From assembly GCA_902786365.1 (NCBI GenBank), contig CADACD010000012.1:1-64000 (forward strand): a DNA stretch of 64,000 nt, read 5' to 3'. The position numbers and the translations under genes are program-made. This DNA comes from an uncultured Lachnospiraceae bacterium. Its GTDB lineage: Bacteria; Bacillota; Clostridia; Lachnospirales; Lachnospiraceae. Positions 63,147 through 64,000 of the stretch are shown here, one piece after another (position 1 is the stretch's first letter; every line of letters starts with the position of its first letter). A model generated the notes under the pieces. It saw only the letters and a program-made list of their open reading frames with translations. It did not search any database and was not told the DNA's origin.

Positions 63147-64000
63147 TCATTTTATTTCATCTTTTATGTCTGATTGGTCATTCTTGAATTCATCATTCCC
63201 GAACTTTTCATTCTTGGATTTTTCATCTTTTTCACATGTTTCAAGGCTGATTCTTCCTAATTTTCCACTCCTAAATTCATCTAAAAGCGTTATTGCTGCC
63301 TTGTCAATATTGAATTCATTTCCCTTTAATAAAAACTTTCTGTTTTCTGCGATATCTCTTAACATCTTTACAAAATCATCTGTCTCTTCAATCGAATATC
63401 TGGCATTCAAAACCCCCGGATATTCCTTTATGAGATATTTTTCAAGCTTCATCGCAAGCTCTGTTGTGTTGATAATATCATCTTTAATAGAACCGATAAA
63501 GGCAAGTTTCAGCCCAACTGTCTGATCTTCAAACTTTGGCCAGAGAATTCCAGGTGTATCTAAAAGTTCTAATGTACTGCTTAGCTTTATCCATTGTTTT
63601 CCTTTGGTGACACCCGGTTTATTTCCCGTCTTTGTACATGCCTTTTTTGCATAGGAATTGATAAATGTAGACTTTCCAACATTTGGTATTCCGACAACCA
63701 TAGCTCTTACCGGTCTGTTTTTTATTCCACGCTTTCTATCTCTTTCTATCTTCTCTTTACATGCATCCTTTACAACATTATTAATTGTTTTAATGCCCTG
63801 ACCATCTCTGGAATTCACCATTACGGCAAAATATCCTTTGCTTTCAAAATAACCTTTCCATTCTTTTGTCTTCTTTTCATCTGCTAAATCGCATTTATTG
63901 AGAAGAATTAATCTTGCTTTATTTCTTCCAATCTTATCGATATCAGGATTTCTGCTGCTGAGTGGTATTCTCGCATCAACAAGCTCAATCACCAAATCTA
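63147..64000 (-). CDS. rbgA: ribosome biogenesis GTPase A (5' end outside window)
   Basis: RbgA/YlqF is a circularly permuted GTPase for late 50S assembly: the G4 motif LNKCDLAD and the SRDGQG G5 precede the P-loop GIPNVGKST (about 107) and the DTPG motif. The window starts inside the protein, since LDLVIELVDARIP lies just within 64000 and the family begins about 25 residues earlier; the reported frame is therefore a fragment. The C-terminus carries extra charged residues (KNEKFGNDEFKNDQ). Confidence 0.92.
   Translation of the reverse strand, partial: DLVIELVDARIPLSSRNPDIDKIGRNKARLILLNKCDLADEKKTKEWKGYFESKGYFAVMVNSRDGQGIKTINNVVKDACKEKIERDRKRGIKNRPVRAMVVGIPNVGKSTFINSYAKKACTKTGNKPGVTKGKQWIKLSSTLELLDTPGILWPKFEDQTVGLKLAFIGSIKDDIINTTELAMKLEKYLIKEYPGVLNARYSIEETDDFVKMLRDIAENRKFLLKGNEFNIDKAAITLLDEFRSGKLGRISLETCEKDEKSKNEKFGNDEFKNDQSDIKDEIK

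Noticed and set aside
1-64000. CRISPR array, prophage or insertion sequence
   Set aside because: No regularly spaced direct repeats with unique spacers, no phage structural or integrase genes apart from the broken xerD copy, and no transposase were seen.

Overview
The window is low-GC (roughly one third G+C by eye) Firmicute chromosome. It most resembles a spore-forming member of the Lachnospiraceae / Clostridium cluster XIVa. The evidence is its sporulation genes (spoIVA, a SpoIIM-like gene, a ytfJ/GerW-family gene, a SpoVB-type flippase), a cobalamin-dependent MetH split from its activation protein, a group-B-like [FeFe] hydrogenase, strong AGGAGG-type ribosome binding sites, and gene orders typical of Clostridia. 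Species cannot be named from the sequence alone. No rRNA, tRNA, CRISPR array, prophage or intact insertion sequence was seen. This is mostly core chromosome, and most genes lie on the minus strand.

Layout. 1-5.8 kb: aroF (+), then a truncated xerD-like recombinase, spoIIM, a NUDIX hydrolase, proC and an aminotransferase (-). 5.9-10.3 kb: the yicC-remA-gmk-rpoZ-rimO-pgsA operon (-), whose promoter is followed by a leader of about 240 nt full of hairpins. 10.5-13.4 kb: rqcH and tyrA (+). 13.6-17.1 kb: an orphan Cache sensor, then nifS-mnmA (-). 17.4-18.9 kb: flippase (+). 19-24 kb: a Bce-type antimicrobial-peptide module (response regulator, intramembrane-sensing kinase, ABC ATPase, permease), with a BceR-like operator and a previously unlisted 24-codon membrane peptide between the two halves. 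24-27.5 kb: a secreted amidase, a frameshifted membrane-anchored CAP-domain protein, and metA. 27.7-33.7 kb: ligA, rluF-like, metH and the MetH activation protein. 33.8-37.3 kb: ytfJ, a DUF2953 protein and three proteins of unknown function, one of only 45 aa. 37.3-40.5 kb: a TPP-riboswitch operon (thiM, HAD phosphatase, thiC). 40.5-42.8 kb: amidase, an Lgt-like protein and a small lipoprotein. 42.9-45.1 kb: dapA-dapB behind a lysine riboswitch. 45.1-49.4 kb: a cob(I)alamin adenosyltransferase, SSB, a subtilase and a membrane MutS homologue. 49.5-57.5 kb: DUF512-der-plsY-gpsA, then hydrogenase and spoIVA. 57.7-60.8 kb: four consecutive TasA/camelysin-like secreted proteins. 60.8-64 kb: pgeF, yraN, rnhB and the start-truncated rbgA.

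How the genes connect. Methionine (metA, metH plus activation protein, a cobalamin adenosyltransferase), lysine/diaminopimelate (dapA, dapB) and aromatic amino acids (aroF, tyrA) are represented; the lysine and thiamine loci have clear riboswitches ending in terminators. Phospholipid synthesis is covered by pgsA, plsY and gpsA, and ribosome or RNA quality control by rqcH, rimO, der, rbgA, yicC, rnhB and pgeF. The least ordinary parts are the four-gene TasA-like cluster, the Bce module with its micropeptide, the hairpin-rich repeats (including a cloverleaf-like element whose partial copies supply gene stop codons), the overlapping promoter, hairpin and ribosome-binding site before spoIVA, and MetA with Asp at acyl-donor position 111.
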